From: Rhodococcus maanshanensis NBRC 100610
Lineage (GTDB): Bacteria > Actinomycetota > Actinomycetes > Mycobacteriales > Mycobacteriaceae
Reading direction: 5' to 3'
DNA length: 64,000 bases
NCBI RefSeq assembly: GCF_001894865.1
Contig: NZ_BCXA01000031.1
Span: 1 to 64,000, forward strand
Positions within the stretch are counted from its first letter, which is position 1. Each line of letters begins with the position of its first letter. The notes under the pieces were generated by a model that saw nothing but the letters and a program-made list of their open reading frames with translations, was not told the DNA's origin and did no database searches. Of the stretch, positions 45,882 to 53,551 are shown piece after piece. The translations under genes were made by a program, and so were the position numbers.

Positions 45882-46469
45882 ATGTCCAGACACGTGTCCA
45901 GTCGTAGTTTCGAGTCGACCCGCAGACGGTTGACCGAGAAGCAGGCCGACACCGTCGAGCGACTGACCGGTGCCGCGGTCGAGGTGCTGCGCGAGCAGGA
46001 GTTCGGCGGCCTGACCGTGCGCGCGGTGGCCGCGCGGGCCGGTGTCGGCCCGGCGACCGCGTACACCTATTTCTCCTCGAAGGAACACCTCGTCGCCGAG
46101 GTCTTCTGGCGACGGCTCGAGGCCTCCGAGATCCCGGACGACACCGGCCTCGGCCGCACGGAACGGGTGCTGTCGGTGCTGCGCGGGATCGCCCTGCTGC
46201 TGGCCGACGAGCCGGAGGTGTCCGCCGCGGTGACCGGCGCCCTGCTCGGCGCCGATCCGGACGTCGAGCACCTGCGCGGCCGGATCGGGTTCGAGATCCA
46301 CAACCGGCTCGGGCATGCACTCGGCCCGGGATTCGACCCCGAACTGCTCGAAACCCTCGAACTCCTCTACGCGGGAGCCCTCCTGCGCGCGGGCATGGGA
46401 TACGGGTCCTACCCGGAGCTCGCGCAGCGACTCGAGGCCTCCGCCAAACTGATCCTGGAGCCACGATGA
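45882..46469 (+). CDS. TetR family regulator of the CYP/Mce locus
   Basis: 195 residues. HTH at about 25-72: AAVEVLREQEFGGLTVRAVAARAGVGPATAYTYFSSKEHLVAEVF. The C-terminal domain is unclassified. The start codon lies inside operator copy B, so the bound repressor would sit on its own translation start; ATG 45882 could be read from a leaderless mRNA, or GGGAG nine bases away could serve. It overlaps the next P450 by four bases and heads the ~18-kb operon. In position it equals Mtb Rv0767c. It likely senses a steroid or lipid and represses both arms. Confidence 0.9.
   Translation: MSRHVSSRSFESTRRRLTEKQADTVERLTGAAVEVLREQEFGGLTVRAVAARAGVGPATAYTYFSSKEHLVAEVFWRRLEASEIPDDTGLGRTERVLSVLRGIALLLADEPEVSAAVTGALLGADPDVEHLRGRIGFEIHNRLGHALGPGFDPELLETLELLYAGALLRAGMGYGSYPELAQRLEASAKLILEPR
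45884..45901. promoter_or_regulatory. 18-bp operator copy B over the TetR start codon
   Basis: GTCCAGACACGTGTCCAG overlaps the third base of the TetR ATG and the following codons. It matches the reverse complement of copy A except at one position. The pair gives a near-palindrome centred on ACACGTGT. Confidence 0.78.
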
Positions 46470-47671
46470 CCGAAGCCCTGATCACCCCTGTGGTCTTCAA
46501 TCCGTACGACTACGACTTCCACGACGATCCGTACCCCACGTACAAGCGGCTGCGCGAGGAGTCGCCGATCTATCACAATCCGGACATCGGGTTCTGGGCG
46601 CTCTCGCGGCACGGCGACGTCGCGGATGCCTTCAAGGACAGTCGCAGGCTCTCGAGCGCCAACGGCGTCTCGCTCGACCCGGCCGCCTACGGACCGCACG
46701 CGCACCTGGTGATGTCCTTCCTCGCGATGGACGATCCGCGGCACATGCGGTTGCGGCAGTTGGTCTCTCGTGGGTTCACGCCCCGCCGGGTGGCCGAGCT
46801 CGAGGGTCGCATCCTGGAGCTGACCGATCAGCACCTGGAGCCGGCGCTGGCGGCGGGCGAGTTCGATTGGATCGCCGAGGTCGCGGGCAAGCTGCCGATG
46901 GATGTGATCTCCGAGCTGATGGGCGTGCCGGAGCCGGACCGCGCGGAGCTGCGACGGATGGCGGACCTGGTGGTGCACAGGGAGGACGGCGTTCAGGACG
47001 TCCCGCAGGCCGCGGTGGAGTCCTCGATCAGCCTGATGGGCTACTACCGGGACATGATCGCCGAGCGCAGGCGGTCGGCGACCGAGGACCTGACCTCCGC
47101 GCTCCTCGAGGCCGAGATCGACGGGGACCGGCTCACCGACGCGGAGATCCTCGGGTTCATGTTCCTGATGGTGGTGGCTGGCAACGAGACCACCACGAAG
47201 CTGCTGGGGAACGCGCTGTACTGGGGTTCGCGTCACCCCGGACAGGTCGCGCCGGTGCTCGCCGACCCGGACCGGGCGCCGGACTGGGTGGAGGAGACGC
47301 TGCGCTACGACACGTCGAGCCAGATCGTTGCGCGCACCACCGCGGTGGATCTCGAGTACTACGGCCAGACCGTGCCTGCGGGGGAGAAGATGCTGCTGCT
47401 GATCGGCTCCGCCAACCGGGACTCCGAGGTGTTCGAGGAGGCCGACGAGTTCCAGATCGGCAGGAACTCGACCAACAAGCTGGCGAGCTTCGGTGGCGGC
47501 GTGCACTTTTGCCTCGGTGCCCACCTGGCAAGGCTCGAGGCGAACATCGCGCTCGCCGAGTTCGCCAGGAAGGTGTCCGGCTTCGAGGTCGACGAGTCCG
47601 GGATCGAGCGCGTCCATTCGACGAACGTCAGGGGCTTCGCAGCCCTGCCGCTGAAGGTGCAGGTGCGCTGA
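46466..47671 (+). CDS. Cytochrome P450, CYP123-like
   Basis: 401 residues (Mtb CYP123, Rv0766c, is 402). Heme ligand in FGGGVHFCLGAHLARLEAN near 350; I-helix FLMVVAGNETTTKLLG; K-helix ETLRYDTSS with ExxR. The ATG overlaps the TetR stop (ATGA). Mtb has the same arrangement: TetR-CYP123-SDR-CYP51-ferredoxin. The substrate of CYP123 is unknown. Electrons could come from the ferredoxin encoded at 49838. Confidence 0.93.
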   Translation: MTEALITPVVFNPYDYDFHDDPYPTYKRLREESPIYHNPDIGFWALSRHGDVADAFKDSRRLSSANGVSLDPAAYGPHAHLVMSFLAMDDPRHMRLRQLVSRGFTPRRVAELEGRILELTDQHLEPALAAGEFDWIAEVAGKLPMDVISELMGVPEPDRAELRRMADLVVHREDGVQDVPQAAVESSISLMGYYRDMIAERRRSATEDLTSALLEAEIDGDRLTDAEILGFMFLMVVAGNETTTKLLGNALYWGSRHPGQVAPVLADPDRAPDWVEETLRYDTSSQIVARTTAVDLEYYGQTVPAGEKMLLLIGSANRDSEVFEEADEFQIGRNSTNKLASFGGGVHFCLGAHLARLEANIALAEFARKVSGFEVDESGIERVHSTNVRGFAALPLKVQVR

Positions 47672-48486
47672 TGCCACGATTCGAACCGAACCCGGAGCGC
47701 AGGCCGGCGGTGATCTCAGGGGCGTCCTCGGGGATCGGCACCGCCACCGCCTATGCCCTCGCCGATCTCGGCCACCCGGTCGCGCTCGGCGCCAGGCGCG
47801 TCGCGGAGTGCGAGGCGATCGCGGAGAAGATCCGGGCGGGCGGGGGCGAGGCGTTCGCGCACTTCCTCGACGTCACCGACGGCGCCTCGGTCGACGAGTT
47901 CGTCTCGGCCGCGGAGGATGCCCTGGGGCCGACGGAGATCGTGCTCTCCGGCGCGGGCGACCTCGAGTTCGGTGCCGCCGACCAGATGGAACCCGAGCGA
48001 TTCCTCAAGCAGGTCGAGGTGCACCTGGTCGGTGCGCAACGGCTGGCGCACCGAATCCTGCCCGGCATGCGAGAGCGGCGCCGCGGCGACTTCGTGCTGA
48101 TCGGATCCGACTGCGCCGACCGTCCACGACCACTGATGGGCGCCTACGACGCGGCCAAGGCCGGGCTCGAGGCGATGGGGCGGCAGATGCGAATGGAGCT
48201 CGAGGGCACGGGAATCCGCGCCTCCATCGTCAGGCCGGGGCCGACCCTGACCGGGATGGGGATGGATTCCACCCCTGAGGTCATCGGTCCGCTCGCCGAA
48301 TCATGGAAGACCTGGGGCTTCGCCAGGCACGGCTACTTCCTGCGCGCGTCCGACATCGCCAACGCCGTCGTCGCGGTGGTGTCGGCACCGCGTGGCGCGC
48401 ACCTGGTGCTGATCGAGGTCCAACCGGAGGCGCCGCTGAGCGTCCGCGAGCCCGAGAACCATACCGACCCGAAGGAGGCGAAGTGA
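47671..48486 (+). CDS. SDR oxidoreductase (Rv0765c-type)
   Basis: 271 residues from ATG 47671, whose first base is the last base of the P450 stop (TGATG). NAD(P) motif SGASSGIGTATAYAL near 15, beta-strand end LGARRVAE with two Arg (favouring NADP), catalytic Ser in LIGSDCADRPR and YDAAKAG for Tyr/Lys. NNAG is replaced by LSGAGDLEF. It lies between CYP123-like and CYP51, as in Mtb Rv0765c (275 residues). It may reduce a 3-keto or other oxo-intermediate of sterol demethylation. Confidence 0.9.
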   Translation: MPRFEPNPERRPAVISGASSGIGTATAYALADLGHPVALGARRVAECEAIAEKIRAGGGEAFAHFLDVTDGASVDEFVSAAEDALGPTEIVLSGAGDLEFGAADQMEPERFLKQVEVHLVGAQRLAHRILPGMRERRRGDFVLIGSDCADRPRPLMGAYDAAKAGLEAMGRQMRMELEGTGIRASIVRPGPTLTGMGMDSTPEVIGPLAESWKTWGFARHGYFLRASDIANAVVAVVSAPRGAHLVLIEVQPEAPLSVREPENHTDPKEAK

Positions 48487-49841
48487 TGAGTCCGCAAGAC
48501 CCGCCGCGCGTATCCGGCGGCGAGCACGAGCACGGTCACCTCGAGGAACTGCGCACGGATCCGATCGCGTTGATGCGCCGTGTTCGCGAGGAGTGCGGCG
48601 ATATCGGGACCTTTCGGCTCGCCGACCGCGAGGTGGTGCTGCTCTCCGGGGCCGAGGCCAACGAGTTCTTCTTCCGCTCGTCGGACGAGGACCTCGACCA
48701 GCAGGCCGCGTACCCGTTCATGAAGCCGATCTTCGGGGCGGGGGTGGTGTTCGACGCCAGCCCCGAGCGGCGCAAGGAGATGCTGCACAACCAGGCACTG
48801 CGTGGTGAGCAGATGAAGGGCCACGCCGCGACGATCGGTGCCGAGGTGGAGGCGATGGTCGCAGGCTGGGGCGACGAGGGGGAGATCGACCTGCTCGACT
48901 TCTTCGCCGAGCTGACCATCTACACCTCCTCGGCGTGCCTCATCGGCAAGAAGTTCCGCGATCAACTCGACGATCGGTTCGCCAAGCTCTACCACGAGCT
49001 CGAACAGGGCACGGACGCACTCGCCTTCGTCGATCCGTACGCACCGATCGAGAGTTTCCGGCGCCGCGACGAGGCGCGCCTCGCGCTGGTCGCGCTGGTG
49101 CAGGAGATCATGACCGGACGGATCGCCAACCCGCCACAGGGCAAGGACGACCGGGACATGCTCGACGTGCTGGTCTCGATCAAGGACGAGTCAGGGGCGG
49201 AGCGGTTCAGCGCCGACGAGATCACCGGCATCTTCATCTCGATGATGTTCGCGGGTCACCACACCACCTCCGGCACCGCGGCCTGGAGCCTCATCGAACT
49301 GCTCCGGCACCCGGACGCCATGAAGCAGGTGGTCGGCGAGCTCGACGAGCTGTACTCGGACGGCGCGGACATCAGCTTCCATGCGCTGCGCCAGATCCCG
49401 GTGTTGGAGGCGGTGGTCAAGGAGACGTTGCGATTGCATCCGCCGCTGATCATCCTGCTGCGACTGGCGCGCGACGACTTCGAGGTCGGTGGCTACCGGA
49501 TCGAGAAGGGCAACCTGGTCGCGGCGACCCCGGCGATCTCCAATCGGATCCCGGAGGACTTTCCGCGCCCGGACGACTTCGACCCGGGTCGCTATATCGA
49601 TCCGAACCAGGAGGACATCGTCAACCGGTGGACCTGGATCCCGTTCGGTGCGGGAAGGCACCGCTGTGTCGGGGCCGCGTTCGCCCAGATGCAGCTCAAG
49701 GCGATCTTCTCGATCCTGTTGCGGGACTTCGAGTTCGAGATGGCGCAGCCGTCGGAGTCGTATCGGAACGACCACAGCAAGATGGTGGTCCAGCTCGAGC
49801 AACCGTGCCGGGTCCGGTATCGCAGGCGGCGAGTCCGATGA
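48486..49841 (+). CDS. cyp51: Sterol 14-alpha-demethylase, CYP51
   Basis: 451 residues, identical in length to Mtb CYP51 (Rv0764c) and clearly alignable from memory: PRVSGGEHEHGHLEELRTDPI at the N-terminus and SYRNDHSKMVVQLEQPCRVRYRRR at the end. CYP51 removes the 14-alpha methyl of sterols by three oxidations. The Mtb enzyme acts on lanosterol, dihydrolanosterol and obtusifoliol in vitro. Heme ligand is in FGAGRHRCVGAAFAQMQ, I-helix MMFAGHHTTSGTA, B-C loop SPERRKEMLHNQALRGEQM. ATG 48486 with AAGGAGG upstream, overlapping the SDR stop. The bacterium lacks visible sterol biosynthesis genes here, and the operon context points to uptake and breakdown of exogenous sterols. Confidence 0.95.
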   Translation: MSPQDPPRVSGGEHEHGHLEELRTDPIALMRRVREECGDIGTFRLADREVVLLSGAEANEFFFRSSDEDLDQQAAYPFMKPIFGAGVVFDASPERRKEMLHNQALRGEQMKGHAATIGAEVEAMVAGWGDEGEIDLLDFFAELTIYTSSACLIGKKFRDQLDDRFAKLYHELEQGTDALAFVDPYAPIESFRRRDEARLALVALVQEIMTGRIANPPQGKDDRDMLDVLVSIKDESGAERFSADEITGIFISMMFAGHHTTSGTAAWSLIELLRHPDAMKQVVGELDELYSDGADISFHALRQIPVLEAVVKETLRLHPPLIILLRLARDDFEVGGYRIEKGNLVAATPAISNRIPEDFPRPDDFDPGRYIDPNQEDIVNRWTWIPFGAGRHRCVGAAFAQMQLKAIFSILLRDFEFEMAQPSESYRNDHSKMVVQLEQPCRVRYRRRRVR

Positions 49842-50044
49842 GGATCGAGGTCGACGCGGACCTGTGCCAGGGGCATGCGGCCTGCGAGATGGAGGCCCCC
49901 GAGGTCTTCTCCGTGCCCAAGCACGGAACCGTAGAGATCCTCGACACCGACCCGTCCGAGTCCCTGCGCCCGAGTGTGGAGAACGCGGTGAAATTCTGCC
50001 CGACCCGTGCGCTGAGAATGTCCGAATCCGAAGGAGACCAGTGA
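49838..50044 (+). CDS. 3Fe-4S ferredoxin partner of CYP51
   Basis: 68 residues, same as Mtb Rv0763c. The cluster ligands fit the 3Fe-4S P450-ferredoxin pattern: CQGHAAC (C-x2-H-x2-C, so His in place of the fourth Cys) and a distant KFCPTRA. It passes electrons from a reductase to CYP51 and perhaps to the neighbouring P450s. ATG 49838 overlaps the CYP51 stop; the stop overlaps the next ATG (TGATG). No ferredoxin reductase is encoded in the window. Confidence 0.93.
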   Translation: MRIEVDADLCQGHAACEMEAPEVFSVPKHGTVEILDTDPSESLRPSVENAVKFCPTRALRMSESEGDQ

Positions 50045-50595
50045 TGTCCCAGTTCGATCGCGCGGAGCTCGACGAGATGGTGCAGCGATGGGTCGAGGAG
50101 AACAAGCGTTGCGAGGCGGCGGGCGACTGGAAGCCGTTGGCGCAGATGTATACCGAGGACGCGACCTACGGCTGGAACTATGGCCCGCAGCAGGATTTCA
50201 TGGCCGTCGGCCGCGATGAGATCCGTGACATCGCGCTCGGCCAGGAGATGTTCGGCCTCGAGGGCTGGCAATACCCTTATCAGGAGTTCGTGGTCGACGA
50301 GCGCAGCGGCAACGTGATCGGCCTGTGGAAGCAGGTCGCCGACGCCACCCGCGTCGACGGCAGCCACTACTCGGTCCACGGCATCGGTGGCAGCTGGTTC
50401 CGCTACGGCGGGGATTTCCAGTGGTCCTGGCAGCGCGACTTCTTCGACTTCGGCAACGTCTCGGCGCTGTTCATGGAGATGATCACGGACGGTGCGCTCT
50501 CGGACGGCATGAACGCGCGCATCCAGCGGTCGGTCTCCGGGGAGAAGCTCCCCGGCTGGTACCCGGCCGGCGGCGCCCCGGTTCCACTGTGGTGA
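50044..50595 (+). CDS. NTF2/SnoaL-like protein (Rv0762c-type)
   Basis: 183 residues. A SnoaL-like cone fold is suggested by RWVEENKRCEAAGDWKPLAQMYTEDATYGWNYGP, a pattern of a helical start followed by an aromatic cavity strand. Members can be isomerases, dehydratases or ligand-binding proteins. Mtb Rv0762c lies directly after the CYP51 ferredoxin. The ATG shares a base with the ferredoxin stop, and its stop overlaps the next GTG. It may bind or process the CYP51 sterol product. Confidence 0.78.
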   Translation: MSQFDRAELDEMVQRWVEENKRCEAAGDWKPLAQMYTEDATYGWNYGPQQDFMAVGRDEIRDIALGQEMFGLEGWQYPYQEFVVDERSGNVIGLWKQVADATRVDGSHYSVHGIGGSWFRYGGDFQWSWQRDFFDFGNVSALFMEMITDGALSDGMNARIQRSVSGEKLPGWYPAGGAPVPLW

Positions 50596-51848
50596 GCGCG
50601 GTGACTGTCGGCGATTCGTTCGCGGCGCGCTCGCGGGCCGATCTCGCGGCACTGGTGCCCGAGCTCCTGCTCTGCGGCCAGCTGATCGATCGTTCGGGGA
50701 TGGCGCACCTGATCGTGGAGTTCGGGCGCGAGGGCATGGCGGCCGTCGCGATCGAGGAGTGGCAGGCGTCGAGTCCGTGGTACACGCGCAGGATGCAGAA
50801 GGCGCTCGGGTACGAGGGCGACGACGTGGTCACGATCTTCAAGGGACTGCAACTCGACATCGGGGCACCGCCCCAGTTCATGGACTTCCGGTACCGGGTC
50901 GACGATCCCGCGCACGGCGAGTTCTGGCTCGACCACTGCGGTGCCCTGATGGACGTCGAGCCGCTCGGTGACGAGTACGTGACGACGATGTGCCACGACA
51001 TCGAGGACCCCACCTTCGACGCGACCGCGCTGGCCACCAACCCACACGCCCAGGTGCGACCCATCCACCGCCCGCCGCGCCGACCGGCGGACCGCAAGCC
51101 GCACTGCGCGTGGACGGTGACCATCGACCCGTCGCACGTGCCGCCCCAGATGACTGCGCACACCGAGCAGATCGGCCGCACCGCGGCCAACGCGGTGGAG
51201 CTGAGCCTCATCGACCGCACGGGCGAGGGTGCGCACGACTACTCGGGTCCGCTGCTCTCCGACATCCGGTTCGCGGACTTCTCGCATTCGGCCCTGGTGC
51301 GGATCGCGGAGGAGGTCTGCCTGCAGCATCACCTGCTCGCGCTCGGGTTCCTCCTCGCTGTCCGCAAGAGGGCGGCGCAGGACAAGGCACTCGAGATCGC
51401 CCGCAAGCAGCTCACCGGGATCGCCGGGGTGGCCGCGCAGCGGATCCGCGAGGCGCTCGGGCTGCCCCGTGACCTGGCAGGCCTCGCCGCGGTGCTGTCG
51501 GTGCACCCGCTGCTGAACCCGAGGCAATACGTGGACAGCGACATCCGGCTCGGGGACGGGAGGCTTGAGCTGCTGCTCGGTCGCGGCGGAGCGGTGGACG
51601 CCGACGGCGGTTGGCCGGCCCTGGTCGACGGCGACCACCTCGAGCCCCTGCACGCGCTGGTGCGCGGCGTCGATCCCCGGTTCACCGTCCGGCTGCTCTC
51701 GGAGGACGTCGACTCGCTTCTCGTCGAGGTGGTCACCGAGGACGAGCCCGCGCCCGAGTGCGTCGAGGTCGCCATCACCCGGGTCAGTACCGGGGCCGGG
51801 TTTGCATTCGCAGATCGTGGAATCCCCTTGCCGCTCACGGTGATCTGA
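50592..51848 (+). CDS. Uncharacterised 418-residue protein in the CYP51/Mce operon
   Basis: 418 residues from GTG 50592 (GTGA overlap with the previous stop). I recognise no family. It is soluble, without signal or membrane segments. The first ~200 residues contain Cys/His and acidic clusters (DHCGALMDVEPLGDEY, MCHDIEDPTFDAT) that could bind metal, then PHCAWTVTIDPSHVPP. A mid helical part includes HSALVRIAEEVCLQHHLLALGF, and the rest is mixed alpha/beta. It is absent from the Mtb island as I recall it, and it lies between the CYP51 block and the FadD-like ligase. An unknown enzyme of the pathway is plausible. Confidence 0.7.
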   Translation: MSAVTVGDSFAARSRADLAALVPELLLCGQLIDRSGMAHLIVEFGREGMAAVAIEEWQASSPWYTRRMQKALGYEGDDVVTIFKGLQLDIGAPPQFMDFRYRVDDPAHGEFWLDHCGALMDVEPLGDEYVTTMCHDIEDPTFDATALATNPHAQVRPIHRPPRRPADRKPHCAWTVTIDPSHVPPQMTAHTEQIGRTAANAVELSLIDRTGEGAHDYSGPLLSDIRFADFSHSALVRIAEEVCLQHHLLALGFLLAVRKRAAQDKALEIARKQLTGIAGVAAQRIREALGLPRDLAGLAAVLSVHPLLNPRQYVDSDIRLGDGRLELLLGRGGAVDADGGWPALVDGDHLEPLHALVRGVDPRFTVRLLSEDVDSLLVEVVTEDEPAPECVEVAITRVSTGAGFAFADRGIPLPLTVI

Positions 51849-51872
51849 GCGCCCAACGCCGGAAGGACTCGC

Positions 51873-53531
51873 ATGGCATACACGTTCGCGGACCTGTTCG
51901 AGCACGCTGTCGACGCCATGGGCGACCGCGTCGCCCTGATCGCGGGAGAAGGGCAGGTGACCTACCGGGAACTCGACGAGCACGCGAACCGGCTCGCTCA
52001 CCATCTCGAGTCCGTCGGGCTCGGTGCGGGAGTGCACGTCGGTATCCAGATGCACAACTCGATCGAGACCATGACGGCGGTGTTGGCTGCCTTCAAGATC
52101 CGGGCGGTTCCGCTGACAGTCAACTATCGCTACACGGCCGACGAATTGGCGTACCTGTACGACGACGCCGATCTGGATGCGGTGGTCTATCACCGCGGGT
52201 TCGGCGATAGGGTCGCGGAGGTCGCGCCCGCCATGCCGCGGATCCGGCATCTCATCGAGGTGCCGGATGAGCTGGCGCCTGCCGCCCTCGACGCACCGGT
52301 GCTCGTTCCCGGCGCGGTCCGATATGGGGATGCGCTGGCCGCCGCGTCGCCCGCGCGTGGTTTCGACGAACGCAGCGGCGACGATGTCTACATCCTGTAC
52401 ACCGGCGGCACCACGGGGAGGCCGAAGGGTGTGGTGTGGCGGCAGGAGGACATGTGGAGGGTCCTCGGCGGCGGCCTCGACTTCTTCACAGGGGAACCGG
52501 TTGCCGACGAGTACCAGCAGTCCCGTATCGGGGCGGCGGGCGAGCAGATCCGGATGCTGATCCTGCCGCCGCTGATCCACACCTCAGCGCTGATGCCGAC
52601 GTTCACCGCACTGCTGGCGGGTAACGCGGTGATCTACGACGCGAAGTTCGACGCCGAACGCACCTGGGACCTGGTCGCCCGGCACCGGCCGACGGCGATG
52701 GTCATCACCGGCGACGCGATGGGGCGGCCGCTGGTCGAGGCGTACCGGCACACCAAGGCGGACACGTCGAGCCTGGCCGTGGTGGCTTCGGGCGCGGCGC
52801 TGTTCTCCGCGTCGGTCAAGGATGCGTTCTTCGAGGCCATCCCGAGCCTGATGATCTCGGACTCGGTGGGTTCGTCCGAAACCGGTTTCGGCGGTATCGG
52901 ATTCGCCACGAAGGGTTTCGAGCAGCACGGCGGGCCGAAGGTGGGCTCGCACCGGCACACCGTGGTGGTCGACGACGAGAACCGGGTGCTCGCACCGGGA
53001 TCCGGCGGGGAGGGCTGGCTGGCGAAGCTCGGCTACGTCCCGCTCGGCTACTACAACGACCCGGTCAAGTCGGCCGAGATCTTCCGCGAGATCGACGGCT
53101 GTGCCGATGAGCATTCCGCAGGCTCCACGCTGCGCGCCGTGGTGACCGGCGACCGGGCCCGGATGGAGGACGACGGGTCGATCACGCTGCTCGGTCGCGG
53201 CAACATGGTGATCAACACCGGCGGCGAGAAGGTGTTCGCGGAGGAGGTCGAGGCGATCGTCAAGGCCCATCCGGACGTGTACGACGCGATCGTGATCGGG
53301 GTGCCCGACGAGCGCTGGGGAAACCGGGTGGCCACGGTGCTGTGCCCCCGCGCAGGTGAACCCGACTTCGAGAGCCTCGAGAAGCACGCCCGCAGCCACC
53401 TCGCCGGATACAAGATCCCGCGGTCGTTCTGGATCGCCGCGGAGGTCGAGCGGACGCCGAGCGGCAAGCCGGACTACCGCTGGGCCAAGGACCACGCGGC
53501 CGGCCGTGCGCCCGATCACCGAATCGACTGA
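51873..53531 (+). CDS. Acyl-CoA synthetase, FadD19-like (sterol side-chain ligase family)
   Basis: 552 residues. AMP-forming ligase with YILYTGGTTGRPKGVVWRQEDMWRV (P-loop; KGVxWRxED is shared with FadD19 as I remember it), DSVGSSETGFGGIG, TLLGRGNMVINTGGEKVFAEEVE and a C-terminal lysine in RTPSGKPDYRWAKD. FadD19 activates C24-branched or long sterol side-chain acids to CoA esters. It starts 24 bases after the unknown gene and is 20 bases ahead of the CYP125-like gene, fitting consecutive steps: CYP125 makes the C26 acid, the ligase activates it. Confidence 0.85.
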   Translation: MAYTFADLFEHAVDAMGDRVALIAGEGQVTYRELDEHANRLAHHLESVGLGAGVHVGIQMHNSIETMTAVLAAFKIRAVPLTVNYRYTADELAYLYDDADLDAVVYHRGFGDRVAEVAPAMPRIRHLIEVPDELAPAALDAPVLVPGAVRYGDALAAASPARGFDERSGDDVYILYTGGTTGRPKGVVWRQEDMWRVLGGGLDFFTGEPVADEYQQSRIGAAGEQIRMLILPPLIHTSALMPTFTALLAGNAVIYDAKFDAERTWDLVARHRPTAMVITGDAMGRPLVEAYRHTKADTSSLAVVASGAALFSASVKDAFFEAIPSLMISDSVGSSETGFGGIGFATKGFEQHGGPKVGSHRHTVVVDDENRVLAPGSGGEGWLAKLGYVPLGYYNDPVKSAEIFREIDGCADEHSAGSTLRAVVTGDRARMEDDGSITLLGRGNMVINTGGEKVFAEEVEAIVKAHPDVYDAIVIGVPDERWGNRVATVLCPRAGEPDFESLEKHARSHLAGYKIPRSFWIAAEVERTPSGKPDYRWAKDHAAGRAPDHRID

Positions 53532-53551
53532 CCCCGCCCGAAAGGCCTGCC

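Noticed and set aside
48935-50044. 369-residue frame ending in the ferredoxin
   Set aside because: Only the last 68 residues are real (ferredoxin); the preceding part is CYP51 in a shifted frame.
51849-51872. Possible internal promoter or terminator between the CYP51 block and FadD19-like gene
   Set aside because: The gap is only 24 bases with a ribosome site (GGAAGGACTC); no hairpin or hexamers are evident.
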